From: Ohtaekwangia sp036568665
Lineage (GTDB): Bacteria > Bacteroidota > Bacteroidia > Cytophagales > Cyclobacteriaceae
DNA: 55,665 nt
NCBI RefSeq assembly: GCF_036568665.1
Contig: NZ_DATCSD010000473.1
Coordinates: forward strand, 1 to 55,665
Direction of reading: 5' to 3'
Both the position numbers and the translations under genes were made by a program. The notes under the pieces were generated by a model. It was not told the origin of the DNA. It saw only the letters and a list, made by a program, of their open reading frames with translations, and made no database searches. Shown here piece after piece: positions 44,148 through 54,100 of this stretch. Each line of letters opens with the position of its first letter. The stretch's first letter is position 1.

Positions 44148-45684
44148 TGAATACTTCAATCGAGGAGTCTTCCAGTTTACGGGGCGCTAGGAATTTATTA
44201 TTCGGTATATAGTACTTCCGAAGTGCTTCGCGAACCTGGTATGGGTAAAACTCCGTAAGGCTTGGTATATCTTCAAAGAGCACGAGATCGTAATAGTGAT
44301 TTTTTACACGCTCGTTTATCTCATCGATCTGTTTCTGAAACATACCGATGTTTACATGGAACCACAACGGGTGTTGGGTGAGTGGTGTATAGCCAAACTC
44401 TTTTGCCAGAAATGTTATCTCCGACATGTTCAATACTTTCAATCCTTTATTATGAATGAAAGGAAGTTTGGCAATGCTATCTATACCGGCAATAGTGCTC
44501 TCAGGTAATGTAACATGCTTCAGTGTCGGGTAGGCAGAAGAGCCTTTCCATAAGGCAGGCTTGGGCGCATTGGTAATAGCCATCGGTTGCTTCTTGCTAT
44601 GGATGTGCAGAATATCCGATACATATTTCCAGTAGCCTGCAGAATATATCAGCAATACCAGTAACAGTATAGCTATAGCGGGCTTTACAAAAGTATCCCA
44701 ACGCTGCCACGGGAAGAAATTAAGAATGCAGGCAAAACCGAATACATGATAATACGTCATGTGATCGGTAGGCAGCGGGCTTGTCATTTTAGTAACAATG
44801 GCCTGCGCGATCATACACACTGATATAGCAGCCAGCGTAAACTGGTTTCGGTCTTCAATAAATTCTTTTATAGTTTTAAAAGAACAAAGCAGCAGTATAA
44901 AGATGAGTGCTATATAGGTTTTCTCCACGATCGATCCTTCAAGGAACGTATTCAGCAGTAAAACTATATCGAGGCGCGAGCTGTGTGGCGGCTGGCCATA
45001 GTTGAACCAGTATAGAAAATCATATTGGAGAAAAGGCAATGCCGATACTATACCAATAACCACTACAGCACCCAAGTAGGTAATCACAGGCAGGCGTTCT
45101 TTATCCAGCAGCGCGCGGTATACCAATAAGAATAAACTAAGCAGTATACCAATAGCGCCTACATCCTGCTTGGTGAAGAATGTTACCGCAGAGAATAGCG
45201 CTGCGAGCGCAAGCCATATAGTTTTGGAAGATGTTTTCTCTACTGTAAACGATTTGGTGAGGAAGAATAGTGCCACCAGTTCATATACAACAACGGAATG
45301 ATTATACCACGGCCAGAAATTATAAAGTACATAAGTGAGGCAGAATACCAATATACTTAGTGTTATAGTATAGGGCTTTACTTTCAGATTGTAGAGAATA
45401 CCTCTCAACGAAAGTATACTTATTAGATTAATAAAGACCTGCGCCTTTACCAGTGATAGAAAAGTAGGACCGAAGATCTTGAAGAATAAAGCCGGTATAA
45501 GCCAATAGCAGATACCCATGGGCAATCCGAAATCTTCATAGGGAACTTGTCCGATGGAGAGCCTGTATGCGCCTTCCCACGAGAGAAAGATGTTTACGCG
45601 ATACGGCAAACTGAGAAATAACGGGGCAATGATGAAGGGTACACAGATCACCAGATCGATGTACTTGAAGTGTTTGTCCTGCAC
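44089..45684 (-). CDS. GT-C-like multi-pass membrane protein
   Basis: 531 residues, starting at GTG 45684; no in-frame ATG exists upstream before the divergent promoter region. About 11 helices, with an extracytoplasmic loop near the N-terminus holding SWEGAYRLSIGQVPYEDF, the place where GT-C enzymes keep their catalytic acidic residues. The C-terminal 130 residues are soluble (for example HPLWFHVNIGMFQKQIDE and YHYDLVLFEDIPSL-like text). This layout suggests a polyprenyl-phosphate-sugar-dependent glycosyltransferase. It is divergent from the UbiA/HAD pair, whose product could be the lipid-linked donor; that link is inference. It overlaps the EEP gene by 59 bases at the 3' end. Confidence 0.75.
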   Translation of the reverse strand: MQDKHFKYIDLVICVPFIIAPLFLSLPYRVNIFLSWEGAYRLSIGQVPYEDFGLPMGICYWLIPALFFKIFGPTFLSLVKAQVFINLISILSLRGILYNLKVKPYTITLSILVFCLTYVLYNFWPWYNHSVVVYELVALFFLTKSFTVEKTSSKTIWLALAALFSAVTFFTKQDVGAIGILLSLFLLVYRALLDKERLPVITYLGAVVVIGIVSALPFLQYDFLYWFNYGQPPHSSRLDIVLLLNTFLEGSIVEKTYIALIFILLLCSFKTIKEFIEDRNQFTLAAISVCMIAQAIVTKMTSPLPTDHMTYYHVFGFACILNFFPWQRWDTFVKPAIAILLLVLLIYSAGYWKYVSDILHIHSKKQPMAITNAPKPALWKGSSAYPTLKHVTLPESTIAGIDSIAKLPFIHNKGLKVLNMSEITFLAKEFGYTPLTQHPLWFHVNIGMFQKQIDEINERVKNHYYDLVLFEDIPSLTEFYPYQVREALRKYYIPNNKFLAPRKLEDSSIEVFINPDLAKQYLSQSESDPTK

Positions 45685-45728
45685 AATCTTTTTTGATTAA
45701 AACCAACCTAAAGATAATGTTTTAACCG

Positions 45729-45759
45729 TTTGGACGTGAGAGTAATAATAATAATTTTA
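45729..45759 (+). promoter_or_regulatory. Bacteroidota-type promoter upstream of the UbiA gene
   Basis: TTTG at 45729-45732 and TAATTTTA at 45752-45759 (one mismatch from TAnnTTTG) are separated by 19 bases, the expected spacing. Transcription would start near 45765, so a GTG at 45762 is unlikely to be used and the ATG at 45780 is favoured. Confidence 0.55.
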
Positions 45760-45779
45760 CGGTGATAAAAGTTAGTATA

Positions 45780-46649
45780 ATGCGCTTCTTCTACCTGCTA
45801 CGGATTCATCACTGGGTCAAAAATCTTTTCGTCTTCATTCCGGCTTTCTTTGCCGGTCAACTGTTGGATAAGCATGTCCTCATCTTGCTGGGTGAAGGTT
45901 TCCTTTGCTTTAGCCTGATGGCCTCTGCTATTTATATCCTCAATGACTATCGCGATATAGAAGCCGACAAGGTACATCCTGTAAAGCGGCAGCGTCCGCT
46001 GGCGTCAGGCAAGGTGTCGCCAACACTCGCATTGATCATTATGGCGGTGTTGTTCATCGTATCATTAGGATGGTCCTATATATTGTCAGACTCTCCAACG
46101 TTTGCAGTACTGGTGGGAGTATATGGCGTGATTAACATTGGCTATTCATTGGGGCTCAAGAACATTTCACTCGTAGATATATTCCTGGTTTCATCGGGCT
46201 TCCTCATTCGTGCTGTGGCCGGAGGTGTACTGATCAGTGTAGTGATCTCGCAGTGGCTTATCATTATGGTGTTCCTGTTATCTATCTTCCTGGCTTTTGC
46301 TAAACGAAGAGACGATCTTGTGTTGGCACAAACTTCAGGCACTGCCTTGCGTGCATCGGTGCGACAGTATAACATCGAGTTTATCAATACATGCCTCGCG
46401 TTGATCTCGGGTGTGATCATGGTATCGTATATTATGTACACCATTTCAGAAGAAGTAGTGAATCGTATCGGAAGAGACTATCTCTATATCACAGCACTGT
46501 TTGTATTTGCCGGGTTGCTGCGTTACCTGCAGATAACATTGGTAAAGAATGACAGTGGCTCGCCTACGAAAATATTGCTGACCGATCGCTTTATACAGTG
46601 TACGATCTTAGGTTTTATCGTTACCTTCCTGGTGATCATTTATATTTAA
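45780..46649 (+). CDS. UbiA family prenyltransferase (polyprenyl-phosphate phosphoribosyltransferase-like)
   Basis: 289 residues from the ATG at 45780 (MRFFYLLRIHHWVKNLFVFI). About nine helices. The first acidic motif is ILNDYRDIEADKVHPVKRQR, the NDxxDxxxD metal-binding site, with PLASGKVSP after it. The N-terminal RIHHWVKNLFVFIPAFFAG and the motif are those of Rv3806c-like enzymes, which attach 5-phosphoribose from PRPP to decaprenyl phosphate, rather than the ubiquinone or heme branches. NoeC of Azorhizobium is a known relative in a non-actinobacterium. It precedes a HAD-IB phosphatase by three bases, fitting removal of the 5-phosphate as the next step. Inner membrane. Confidence 0.87.
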   Translation: MRFFYLLRIHHWVKNLFVFIPAFFAGQLLDKHVLILLGEGFLCFSLMASAIYILNDYRDIEADKVHPVKRQRPLASGKVSPTLALIIMAVLFIVSLGWSYILSDSPTFAVLVGVYGVINIGYSLGLKNISLVDIFLVSSGFLIRAVAGGVLISVVISQWLIIMVFLLSIFLAFAKRRDDLVLAQTSGTALRASVRQYNIEFINTCLALISGVIMVSYIMYTISEEVVNRIGRDYLYITALFVFAGLLRYLQITLVKNDSGSPTKILLTDRFIQCTILGFIVTFLVIIYI

Positions 46650-46652
46650 GCG

Positions 46653-47264
46653 ATGGCAGATATGAACACGAAGCCAGGACTCGCTTTATTTGACTTTGAC
46701 GGAACCATTACCACGCACGATACACTCTTCGAGTTTATACGCTTTAGTAAAGGATCGTCTGCGTTCTATACCGGCTTCCTGTTTCTGTCGCCTATGCTCG
46801 TGTTGTTCAAGGCCGGTATAATTTCCAACTCGCAGGCCAAGCAATATGTACTCTCGTATTTTTTTAAGGGGATGGATGTTCACACATTCAATCAATGGTG
46901 CAAGGACTTCGCGAAGCAGTGTATTCCACAGTTGATTCGGAGTAAAGCACTGGATGAGATCAGACAACATCAGGCCAACGGGTATAAAGTTGTGATTGTG
47001 TCAGCTTCACCGGAAAACTGGGTAAAGCCCTGGGCCGATAGCCTCTCCGTTGAATGCATTGCCACACGCATGGAGGTAATAGCTGGAAAAATAACCGGCA
47101 AGTTTCAAGGCATGAATTGCCACGGAGAAGAAAAGGTTGAACGCATTCGTGCCTATCTCAATACAAACGACTTCTCACCAATCTATACCTATGGCGATAC
47201 CAGTGGCGACCGTCCGATGCTGGCATTGGGAAATCACGCGCACTATAAACCTTTCAGGAAGTAA
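46653..47264 (+). CDS. HAD-IB family phosphatase
   Basis: 203 residues. HAD motif I is ALFDFDGTITTHDTLFEF, with the nucleophile Asp and the acid/base Asp two residues on; motif II is VVIVSASPENWV; the motif IV acid cluster is YTYGDTSGDRPMLAL. A helical cap insert follows motif I (residues about 30-85), as in phosphoserine-phosphatase-like members. It starts three bases after the UbiA stop, and in actinobacteria and Azorhizobium the equivalent pair makes polyprenyl-phospho-ribose by removing the 5-phosphate; I infer the same here. Its 3' end overlaps the convergent small Tat protein by 11 bases. Confidence 0.88.
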   Translation: MADMNTKPGLALFDFDGTITTHDTLFEFIRFSKGSSAFYTGFLFLSPMLVLFKAGIISNSQAKQYVLSYFFKGMDVHTFNQWCKDFAKQCIPQLIRSKALDEIRQHQANGYKVVIVSASPENWVKPWADSLSVECIATRMEVIAGKITGKFQGMNCHGEEKVERIRAYLNTNDFSPIYTYGDTSGDRPMLALGNHAHYKPFRK

Positions 47265-47685
47265 AGCGAAGACTCGAGAACGGATTGGAACATCCGGTTT
47301 TATAGGGATTGAAGAACCCGATATAGGTAACATCTTTCGAAGGATCCATCTTGTTCAGAAAGAAATCTGTAGATAACAGAAACTGCCCCGTAATCATACT
47401 TCTATACTGTACATACTTGGTATGATACTTAAGCTTTATACCCAGCGATGAGAAGAAGTGCTGCACGCAGATAAACATCTTCTTGGAGAAAGAAAATTTG
47501 TTCCAGAAATGTTCACGTTTGGCTTCATTCAGAAAGCGGTCGATTGCTTCGTCTGGTACTTTGAGGGATTGTGTATCGGCTATCAATATTCTCTTTACCA
47601 CTTTATCGAAGTTCAATAACAGGTATGCAGCTATAGCGGCCGGTATAGCAAGAAGGGATAGACGTATAAAAGATCTTCTGTTCAT
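47254..47685 (-). CDS. Tat-exported small subunit of a GMC dehydrogenase (gluconate 2-dehydrogenase subunit 3-like)
   Basis: 143 residues. The N-terminus MNRRSFIRLSLLAIPAAIAA is a Tat signal with the twin Arg and S-F-I-R pattern. The body (LKVPDEAIDRFLNEAKREHF, SFSKKMFICVQHFF) is helical, like the gamma/hitch-hiker subunit that escorts FAD dehydrogenases through the Tat pathway. The gene lies just downstream of the GMC gene, with two bases between stop and start, so the pair forms a complex: the small subunit brings the folded flavoprotein, which has no signal of its own, to the periplasm. The subunit assignment is by context and size; its sequence is weakly conserved in general. Confidence 0.8.
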   Translation of the reverse strand: MNRRSFIRLSLLAIPAAIAAYLLLNFDKVVKRILIADTQSLKVPDEAIDRFLNEAKREHFWNKFSFSKKMFICVQHFFSSLGIKLKYHTKYVQYRSMITGQFLLSTDFFLNKMDPSKDVTYIGFFNPYKTGCSNPFSSLRFTS

Positions 47686-47687
47686 AA

Positions 47688-49124
47688 TTAGTGCAGTTGA
47701 TCGGCCGCGCGTAACGAGAGCGCAGCAATAGTAAGCGATGGGTTAGACGGAGTTATAGTAGGGAAGGAGCTTCCTCCCAATACAAACAAATTCCGGTATT
47801 GATGATGCACAAGATTTTTATCGACTACACCTGAAGCTGCATCTTTGCTCATCCGCGCTGTTCCCAGAATATGTGCTTCCGAAGGTTGATACTTATCGTC
47901 CAGGTATATATTCTCGATCGGTAATGTTTTTAAAATGTTACCGATGTTATCCTTCAAATGCGTATAGGCTTTTGCTACATAATCACTGTGCGATGTATAG
48001 GTTAGTTGTGGAATGAGCGGATCGGCCGATCGCTCCACTTTGTTGGTGGCCTGCGGTATATCTTCAAACACAAATTTGAATTTGGCTATGTTCCGCCATT
48101 TACCTTCTTCGTAGCGTATAAATACATCGTTGTGACTTTCTACGATACAGGCACCACGTTCTGCACGGTGTGCACCATCGTATAGCATAAAACCATTCGC
48201 TGTGATGATTGAGCTGCCACCTACATTTTGAAAATCCTTCAGATCGATATACGCATAATAACCTACTTGTTCCGAAAGATTCTTGCCAGTATGCACATTG
48301 GTGTCACCGGAGTTTAAGAGTATATGTGCATTGAAGATCGCATTGGCACCCAGTGCTACCAGGTCGGCAGTTGCTTTTTTATCCTGGCCGTTCTGTTTGT
48401 ATTGTACACCGCGCACTACATTCTGTTGTATATCGAGCTGTACTACCTGTGCCTGGTATTGTATTTCGATTCGCGGATCAGCATAGAGATCTTTCTTGAA
48501 TCCATTCTCGATGGTAAACTTGGCTTCCACTGGGCAAAGGTGACAGATGGCGCTCGTGCAGCACTTGTTTCGTTTGTTGGATATACTGCTTCGCGCGGTC
48601 GGCTGACTGATATATAGCTCACCATATTCTCGCTGCAGTAATTTATCTACTGTGCTAAGTTCATGTGCCGGCTGTGGATATTTCTTCGACATCGGGTAAG
48701 GCGTTACCTCCGGGCCGGATATAGCCATGATGTCTTCCGTTTCACAATAGTAGGGTTCTATATCGCTATAGGAGAGAGGCCAGTCGATGCCAACATTATA
48801 CTTTGATTTCAGTTCGAAATCGTTTGGCATAAAACGCGGTGTACAGCCCGTCCAGCAATTGGAGCTGCCGCCAAAGCTCGGGTCAAAGATCCAGGCTTTC
48901 TCCGGATTGTTATTCTTATAGGTAACACCGGCTTGTCCGCCACTCACGTAGCTAACTTCACCCAGGGGTTTACTTCTCGCATCCTGAAGTCTCTTCTGAT
49001 GAGGAATATATTCACCACGCTCCAGTACCAGTACACGAACCGTTGGTGAAGACTTCTCCAGGAACTTCTTCACAAAGAAAGATGACGCAAAACCAGTACC
49101 TACTACAATCAGATCATAATGCAT
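47688..49124 (-). CDS. GMC-family FAD-dependent dehydrogenase with a probable Fe-S motif
   Basis: 478 residues. FAD-binding LIVVGTGFASSFFVKKFLEK at the N-terminus, a GGSSNCWTGCTPRFMP segment near residue 90, and the GMC C-terminal signature (LGTARMSKD and NPSLTIAALSLRAADQL) are all present. The catalytic His region is TITPSNPSL-like. A notable cysteine group is CCTSAICHLC at residues 188-197; its CC-x4-C spacing equals the 3Fe-4S ligands of bacterial FAD glucose dehydrogenase. No cytochrome subunit is in the window. With the Tat small subunit it would be a periplasmic sugar or alcohol dehydrogenase. Substrate unknown. The flavoprotein itself lacks a signal peptide. Confidence 0.87.
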   Translation of the reverse strand: MHYDLIVVGTGFASSFFVKKFLEKSSPTVRVLVLERGEYIPHQKRLQDARSKPLGEVSYVSGGQAGVTYKNNNPEKAWIFDPSFGGSSNCWTGCTPRFMPNDFELKSKYNVGIDWPLSYSDIEPYYCETEDIMAISGPEVTPYPMSKKYPQPAHELSTVDKLLQREYGELYISQPTARSSISNKRNKCCTSAICHLCPVEAKFTIENGFKKDLYADPRIEIQYQAQVVQLDIQQNVVRGVQYKQNGQDKKATADLVALGANAIFNAHILLNSGDTNVHTGKNLSEQVGYYAYIDLKDFQNVGGSSIITANGFMLYDGAHRAERGACIVESHNDVFIRYEEGKWRNIAKFKFVFEDIPQATNKVERSADPLIPQLTYTSHSDYVAKAYTHLKDNIGNILKTLPIENIYLDDKYQPSEAHILGTARMSKDAASGVVDKNLVHHQYRNLFVLGGSSFPTITPSNPSLTIAALSLRAADQLH

Positions 49125-49199
49125 AGCAACAAGTTCGGAAAGTGTTAAAATAGCATAAGATTTTCAATAAATTGCAAGGGTAACAATTCAACTTTCGTT

Positions 49200-50210
49200 A
49201 TGACTTTTGTAAGCCCCCGATTTGATAAATGGATATGGTTCTTTTTGTTTCTGCTTATGAGTTTGTACGTGTTATACGAACATGCTACAAGCTGCCTGGC
49301 CATTACACATGCCGTGCAGATAGAACGGCATAAAAATATTATAGCGGGTACTTCTGAATTTTATAACCCATGGCAATACCGGATTTTATCGCCACTCATT
49401 CTCGAATCAATCATCCAGCTATTCAATAAAGTACTTCCGGGTAAATATGAAATGCTGCCATACCTGTTCTTCAAGTTTATACAAAACATGCTGATCTTCT
49501 ATATCAGCTTCTACTACTATAAATCGTTACAGATAAAAAATCCGATACTTATTTTTGCCGGGTTAATGTTACTGTGCTTTACTATCAGCAACAGTGTATT
49601 TCAATCCGATTTTTCGTTTAACACATACTTCGATATAATCTTTTACCTGCTTGCAGCCTGTGTTATACTGCAGAAGAAATACTATTGGATTATACCGATC
49701 ACTTTTCTTGCTGCCGCTAACCGTGAGACCAGCGGATTTATACCCTTGATGCTGGTGGTTCCATTTATACTATACGACCGCTCACTGCTTACGAAGGACA
49801 AATGGATTATAACCCTTTCATCGCTGGCTATATTTGCTATTGTCTTTGTAAGCATCCGCCTGTATTTCGGCTTTCGCGAAGCAGAAGGTATACATGGTAT
49901 GCGCAGCCCGCTGGCCTATCTTAAATTCAATCTTACCTTTTTCCGTATGTACCCGCAGCTGTTCGGCACATTGGGATTGATACCGCTGATCACACTCTTC
50001 GGATTCAAACGCTTACCCGTTATGCTGAAGAGCTGGTGTTTGCTAATCGTTCCCTTCTGGTTTGTGATACACCTGGCTAAGAGTACTGCGATGGAGTCGC
50101 GGTTATTCCTCGTGCCACAGGCGCTGATCTTTATACCGGCTATGCTCTGGCTGATTGAAGACTTTTATAAGAATCACTCACCGGCAGAAGCACCGGTAAG
50201 AAATTCATAA
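49200..50210 (+). CDS. Multi-pass membrane protein, possible GT-C relative
   Basis: 336 residues with about nine helices and a short soluble tail. Short polar loops include ERHKNIIAGTSEFYNPWQYR and ITFLAAANRETSGFIPLML. The first loop, with its W-Q-Y-R motif, and the Asn-Arg-Glu-Thr segment recur in Bacteroidota membrane proteins of unknown function that sit in glycan loci, but I do not recognise a named family. No signal peptide apart from the first helix. It is divergent from the GMC gene (75 bases) and overlaps the convergent hydrolase by 37 bases. A role in surface glycan assembly is only suggested by neighbours. Confidence 0.65.
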   Translation: MTFVSPRFDKWIWFFLFLLMSLYVLYEHATSCLAITHAVQIERHKNIIAGTSEFYNPWQYRILSPLILESIIQLFNKVLPGKYEMLPYLFFKFIQNMLIFYISFYYYKSLQIKNPILIFAGLMLLCFTISNSVFQSDFSFNTYFDIIFYLLAACVILQKKYYWIIPITFLAAANRETSGFIPLMLVVPFILYDRSLLTKDKWIITLSSLAIFAIVFVSIRLYFGFREAEGIHGMRSPLAYLKFNLTFFRMYPQLFGTLGLIPLITLFGFKRLPVMLKSWCLLIVPFWFVIHLAKSTAMESRLFLVPQALIFIPAMLWLIEDFYKNHSPAEAPVRNS

Positions 50211-51112
50211 ATGATCGGATTTACTTCCGAAGGTCTTTCAAAATGCGGCATGTGTCCGGCATTCGGAATAGCATGATGTTGGATGGCCGGATATAGCGAC
50301 TGATATATAGCTATATTTCCTGCAGGAAAGTAAGGATCTTTCTCTCCGTAAAGTAATAATACCTTTTGATGCAGTCCTTTCAGCAACTCTATATTTCGCT
50401 GGTTAAGAGTATGCATCCATGTAGAATGATTGATGTATTTATACCCTTCAAAATTCATGAAGTAGGCGAGGCGCTTGCTATAGTTTTCAAAAAGAGCCTG
50501 ATCCACAAATTCCTTTCGCTGGTTTTCAATAGCCTTTGGGTACCAATAGAACGTCATAAGCAGATCAGAGACAACCGGTACTTTTAATAATGGATTTGGT
50601 TTGAAGTCACCGGTGGTAGCCGGATCAAGAAAAACGATCTCCTTTACCCGCTCCGGATTTTTGGAAGTATACTCCAAGGCGATCATAGCGCCCATCGACA
50701 TGGAGACAATGGTAAACCGTTTTGAGATGTTCAAAGTATCCAGCAATTGTGAGAGCTGGTGAACCATCAGTTCCGGAGTATATTCTGTTTCAGGACGATC
50801 GGTATATCCGCGGCCATACAGATCGTATGACAATGTTTGAAATCCTTTTTGCTGAAAGAAGGGAATGGTATTGTTCCATACTTCCATGCCGGTAATACCA
50901 CCACCATGAATGAATACGATCAGATCGGCAGTATCATTTCCCTGCAAGGCATAATGTACTATACCCTGATCGAGCCGGATAAAATTACCGGGCGCTTCAG
51001 ATCGTTCTTCGTTTGTGAGTGATTGGGTCTCCTGGCTGAATGACACAACGAAGTAGGATAGTGCAAGAAGCACTATCCCAGCAACGATGATCAGTAGAAG
51101 GGTCTTCTTCAT
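50174..51112 (-). CDS. Alpha/beta hydrolase, membrane-anchored
   Basis: 312 residues. One N-terminal helix (LLLIIVAGIVLLALSYFVVS) anchors the enzyme or serves as an uncleaved signal. The fold is shown by IVFIHGGGITGMEVW (oxyanion loop), LSYDLYGRGYTDRP, the nucleophile elbow IVSMSMGAMIAL, the acid KVLLLYGEKDPYFPAGN and the His in NAGHMPHFERPSE. The triad is complete. Substrate cannot be told; relatives are esterases or lactonases. It lies 49 bases after the large type A-sorted protein on the same strand, so it may be co-transcribed with it, and overlaps the membrane protein gene at 49200-50210 by 37 bases. Confidence 0.87.
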   Translation of the reverse strand: MKKTLLLIIVAGIVLLALSYFVVSFSQETQSLTNEERSEAPGNFIRLDQGIVHYALQGNDTADLIVFIHGGGITGMEVWNNTIPFFQQKGFQTLSYDLYGRGYTDRPETEYTPELMVHQLSQLLDTLNISKRFTIVSMSMGAMIALEYTSKNPERVKEIVFLDPATTGDFKPNPLLKVPVVSDLLMTFYWYPKAIENQRKEFVDQALFENYSKRLAYFMNFEGYKYINHSTWMHTLNQRNIELLKGLHQKVLLLYGEKDPYFPAGNIAIYQSLYPAIQHHAIPNAGHMPHFERPSEVNPIIYEFLTGASAGE

Positions 51113-51161
51113 GAAAGGCTAACTATCTTTATATACCCTGCGGTATATGTATATTTTCAAC

Positions 51162-54100
51162 TTACGATTTCTTGATCACTTTCAGTCGCACAGCACCAAC
51201 CGCGATCACATACGTCCCTTGCGGCAAGGTGCCGAGGTCGAGCGTAACATTTTCTTCCGAGGCTGTTGCTGTTTTCTCCAATACAGTTTCTCCCACCACA
51301 TTCATTACCGAGATGAGTTGAGCTCTGTCGCTGTTCAGGAGGTTAACCGTAACAACATCGGTGAAAGGATTCGGATAAGCAGAAACTGCGGATGTTCTCA
51401 GGGCAGAACTTTCCGTAGCTGTTACCCGGAAAATTACTCCGTTCGACATCTGTGCACAGCTTCCGCTGCTTACCTGCACGGTATATTTACCCGCTGTAGC
51501 AGGGTATATATAGGACCTGGTTTCGCCATCTACCGGTACGCCATCTACAAACCACTGGTATTGGTATGTATCTTTTGCTACCGTATAGAACTTGTTACCC
51601 ATTACGGATATAGATGGTTTGGCAAGTGAATCGATCGTAACATTTACAATTGATGTAAGACTTACCACATCACAACCCTCGTAACCATAGCCGGCTTTGA
51701 TCTCCACCGGTGTTGTACCACTGCGCATTTTATCTCTGTGAAGAGTCAATTGCAGATCACTTCCGGCAGCAAGTACCTGGTCAGATACGGCTACTCCGTT
51801 TACAAAAGCCTGATATACTATATCTGTTTGAGGATTAGCAATCGTAACGATCGGGTCGGTATCACAAACGCTGTTCGCTGTAATAGTCTTGGCAGCTTCT
51901 ACTGCAGGCTTGCCGATTATGATCGTAAAGCGTGAACCTTTTGAAAGTACATCGCTCGTAATAGCAAAGCTATAGGTGAAGCCTTCTGTTAATTCTACCT
52001 GTGTGCCGAGGAATGCATCCTGCAGGTATACACTGCCTACGCCCCCGTCAATGCCTTTGAATTTCAGGGTATAATTTCCAACCGCCGCATTGTCGATGGA
52101 GAGCGGTATACTTCTCTGGCAAAACTCATTGGAGATCACGTTAATCGCAAGGGCTACACCATCGGTTGATTTAGACGAAAGGTTAAAGTATGTATTGGCT
52201 TGCTTGACCGCGTCTTCGCCCTTTGCGTATGCATTTGAACCGGATGCAACGGACTGGATATACGCCTGGTCATCCAGTGTACCATTCGTCATGGTGATCT
52301 CTATAGCCTGCGAAGCGCTGCTTGCCTGGCGATAGAATGATCCATCGGTAGTAAACTTGGCATTCTCGGTAATGGTAAGAGCAGGAGCGGCAGAAGTAGC
52401 CTGTACCCAGAACGATTGACCTGGTGCAATGATACCGTTCTCCAGGTTTCCGGTGGTACCGTTCCATACACGCCATCTATACTCTGTACCGAAGTTCTCG
52501 CGTACCGATACTATACTACTTACGTTCTGGAAGGTAGACCATTTTCCTCCGGTGTTGTTACCGGTCCATTGTATAGGAGCCGGGTAAGGATTGCCTAACA
52601 AATTCCATCCGTTATCCTGGCCAAGTGTACCACCTGTAAGGGTGAATACAAATGTACCTTGATATGCTGGGCCGGTCATTTCCCATGTAGTAGGGTTGGT
52701 GCCTTCACGAATAAACAGTGAATAACCTTTTCCTATTTTCAGGGTATCCTGGTTGGTGCTGTTGTTGGCAGGGAAGTTCAGCCATCCGCCTCCGGGTTCG
52801 TTATAGTCGAACATCGATGCCGCTGTACTATTTATACCGGTGCCGGTGCTTCTGCCGGTAAATTTACCTGTAACCGGTATATATTTCTGAATGTCGGCCA
52901 CCTTCATGCCTTTGATCGGAGAAGCGATATAGCGGTATATTCTTCCTTCGCCATCCATATAGCGTTGGAAAACTATATCTCCGGTAATTTTCGCACCTGA
53001 AAGCAGCGGACCTATACGGGCTGTACCACTGGCGTTTGATACCAGGGTAAGATTACCGTTATAGGTATTCAATTCGCCTTTGCTGATCGTTACAAGGTCT
53101 GTCGCCTTAACCGAACTTAACAGGTTGAATTTACCTGTGCTGCTGGTAGACAGTGTAAGATTAGATATACTGTTGTACGTATCGCTGAAGATGATGTTGG
53201 ACGATAGCGGTGATGTCGTATTGAGTGTAAGATTTCCACCATTCATCGCGATCGTTCCGGCTTCACCATTCGGGTTGATGGAAACATCTCCCACCAGAGA
53301 TAAGTTATTGTTTCCAAGCTGGAGTAAAGCTCCGGTTTCCAAGATCAAACCACCACCGGCTGCATTACCTGCATTGATCGTTACCGGGTTGCTTGTGCCG
53401 TTGCTTATGGTGAGTGCATCACCAAAATCTACAGTGAGTTGATAGAGGCTTACATCCTGATTAGAAGGTATTGTTAACGTATGGCTCTTGGTGCCTTTGA
53501 ATATAATCGAGTATAATTGATTGGTTGTAGGACTCTCTGCTCCCTGGAAGGTGAGGTTACCGTTTACTGCCAGCACTGACTTGTTCGGCTCACTGCCTTG
53601 CACAGCCACTTGATCGGCTACACTCAGATTTCCTTTTACACTTACAGAGCTAAGTGGTAAAGTTTTGGTAGTAGAAGCAGTGTTCAGGTTAAGATTACCA
53701 TACGAACCATTGGGAACAGCGCCTGCCACATTGAAGTTAACGGTTGATGTAGCGGCCAGTATACCAAACGTTGGTATAGTAGCATTGTTCAGGTTGATGG
53801 TAGTGTTATCGTTCGCTTCCAATCGGCCGGTAAGCGCAGCATTCACATTCAGTGTAATACCCGATGCCTCGACTACTACTTTAGAACCTGTGCCTGAAAC
53901 AGTCCACGCAGCATTGAGATCTACATTACCCGTTCTATTACGGATATAGAAATACTCGAATCCATTGGTAAAATTTGGCGGAGCAGTACCCGTACCGTTG
54001 GTGTTGGTTCCCCAGGTAGAAAGGTCTTGCAGGTTACCCGTTGCTTTTGAGTAATACGATATAGGGGTAGCGCCTGTGCGGAACAGTTTGGCGTTCGGTA

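Noticed and set aside
47688..49124. The GMC enzyme as the missing DprE1
   Set aside because: DprE1 belongs to a different flavoprotein family (VAO type) and is not paired with a Tat small subunit or a Cys cluster; the GMC features fit a sugar or alcohol dehydrogenase better.
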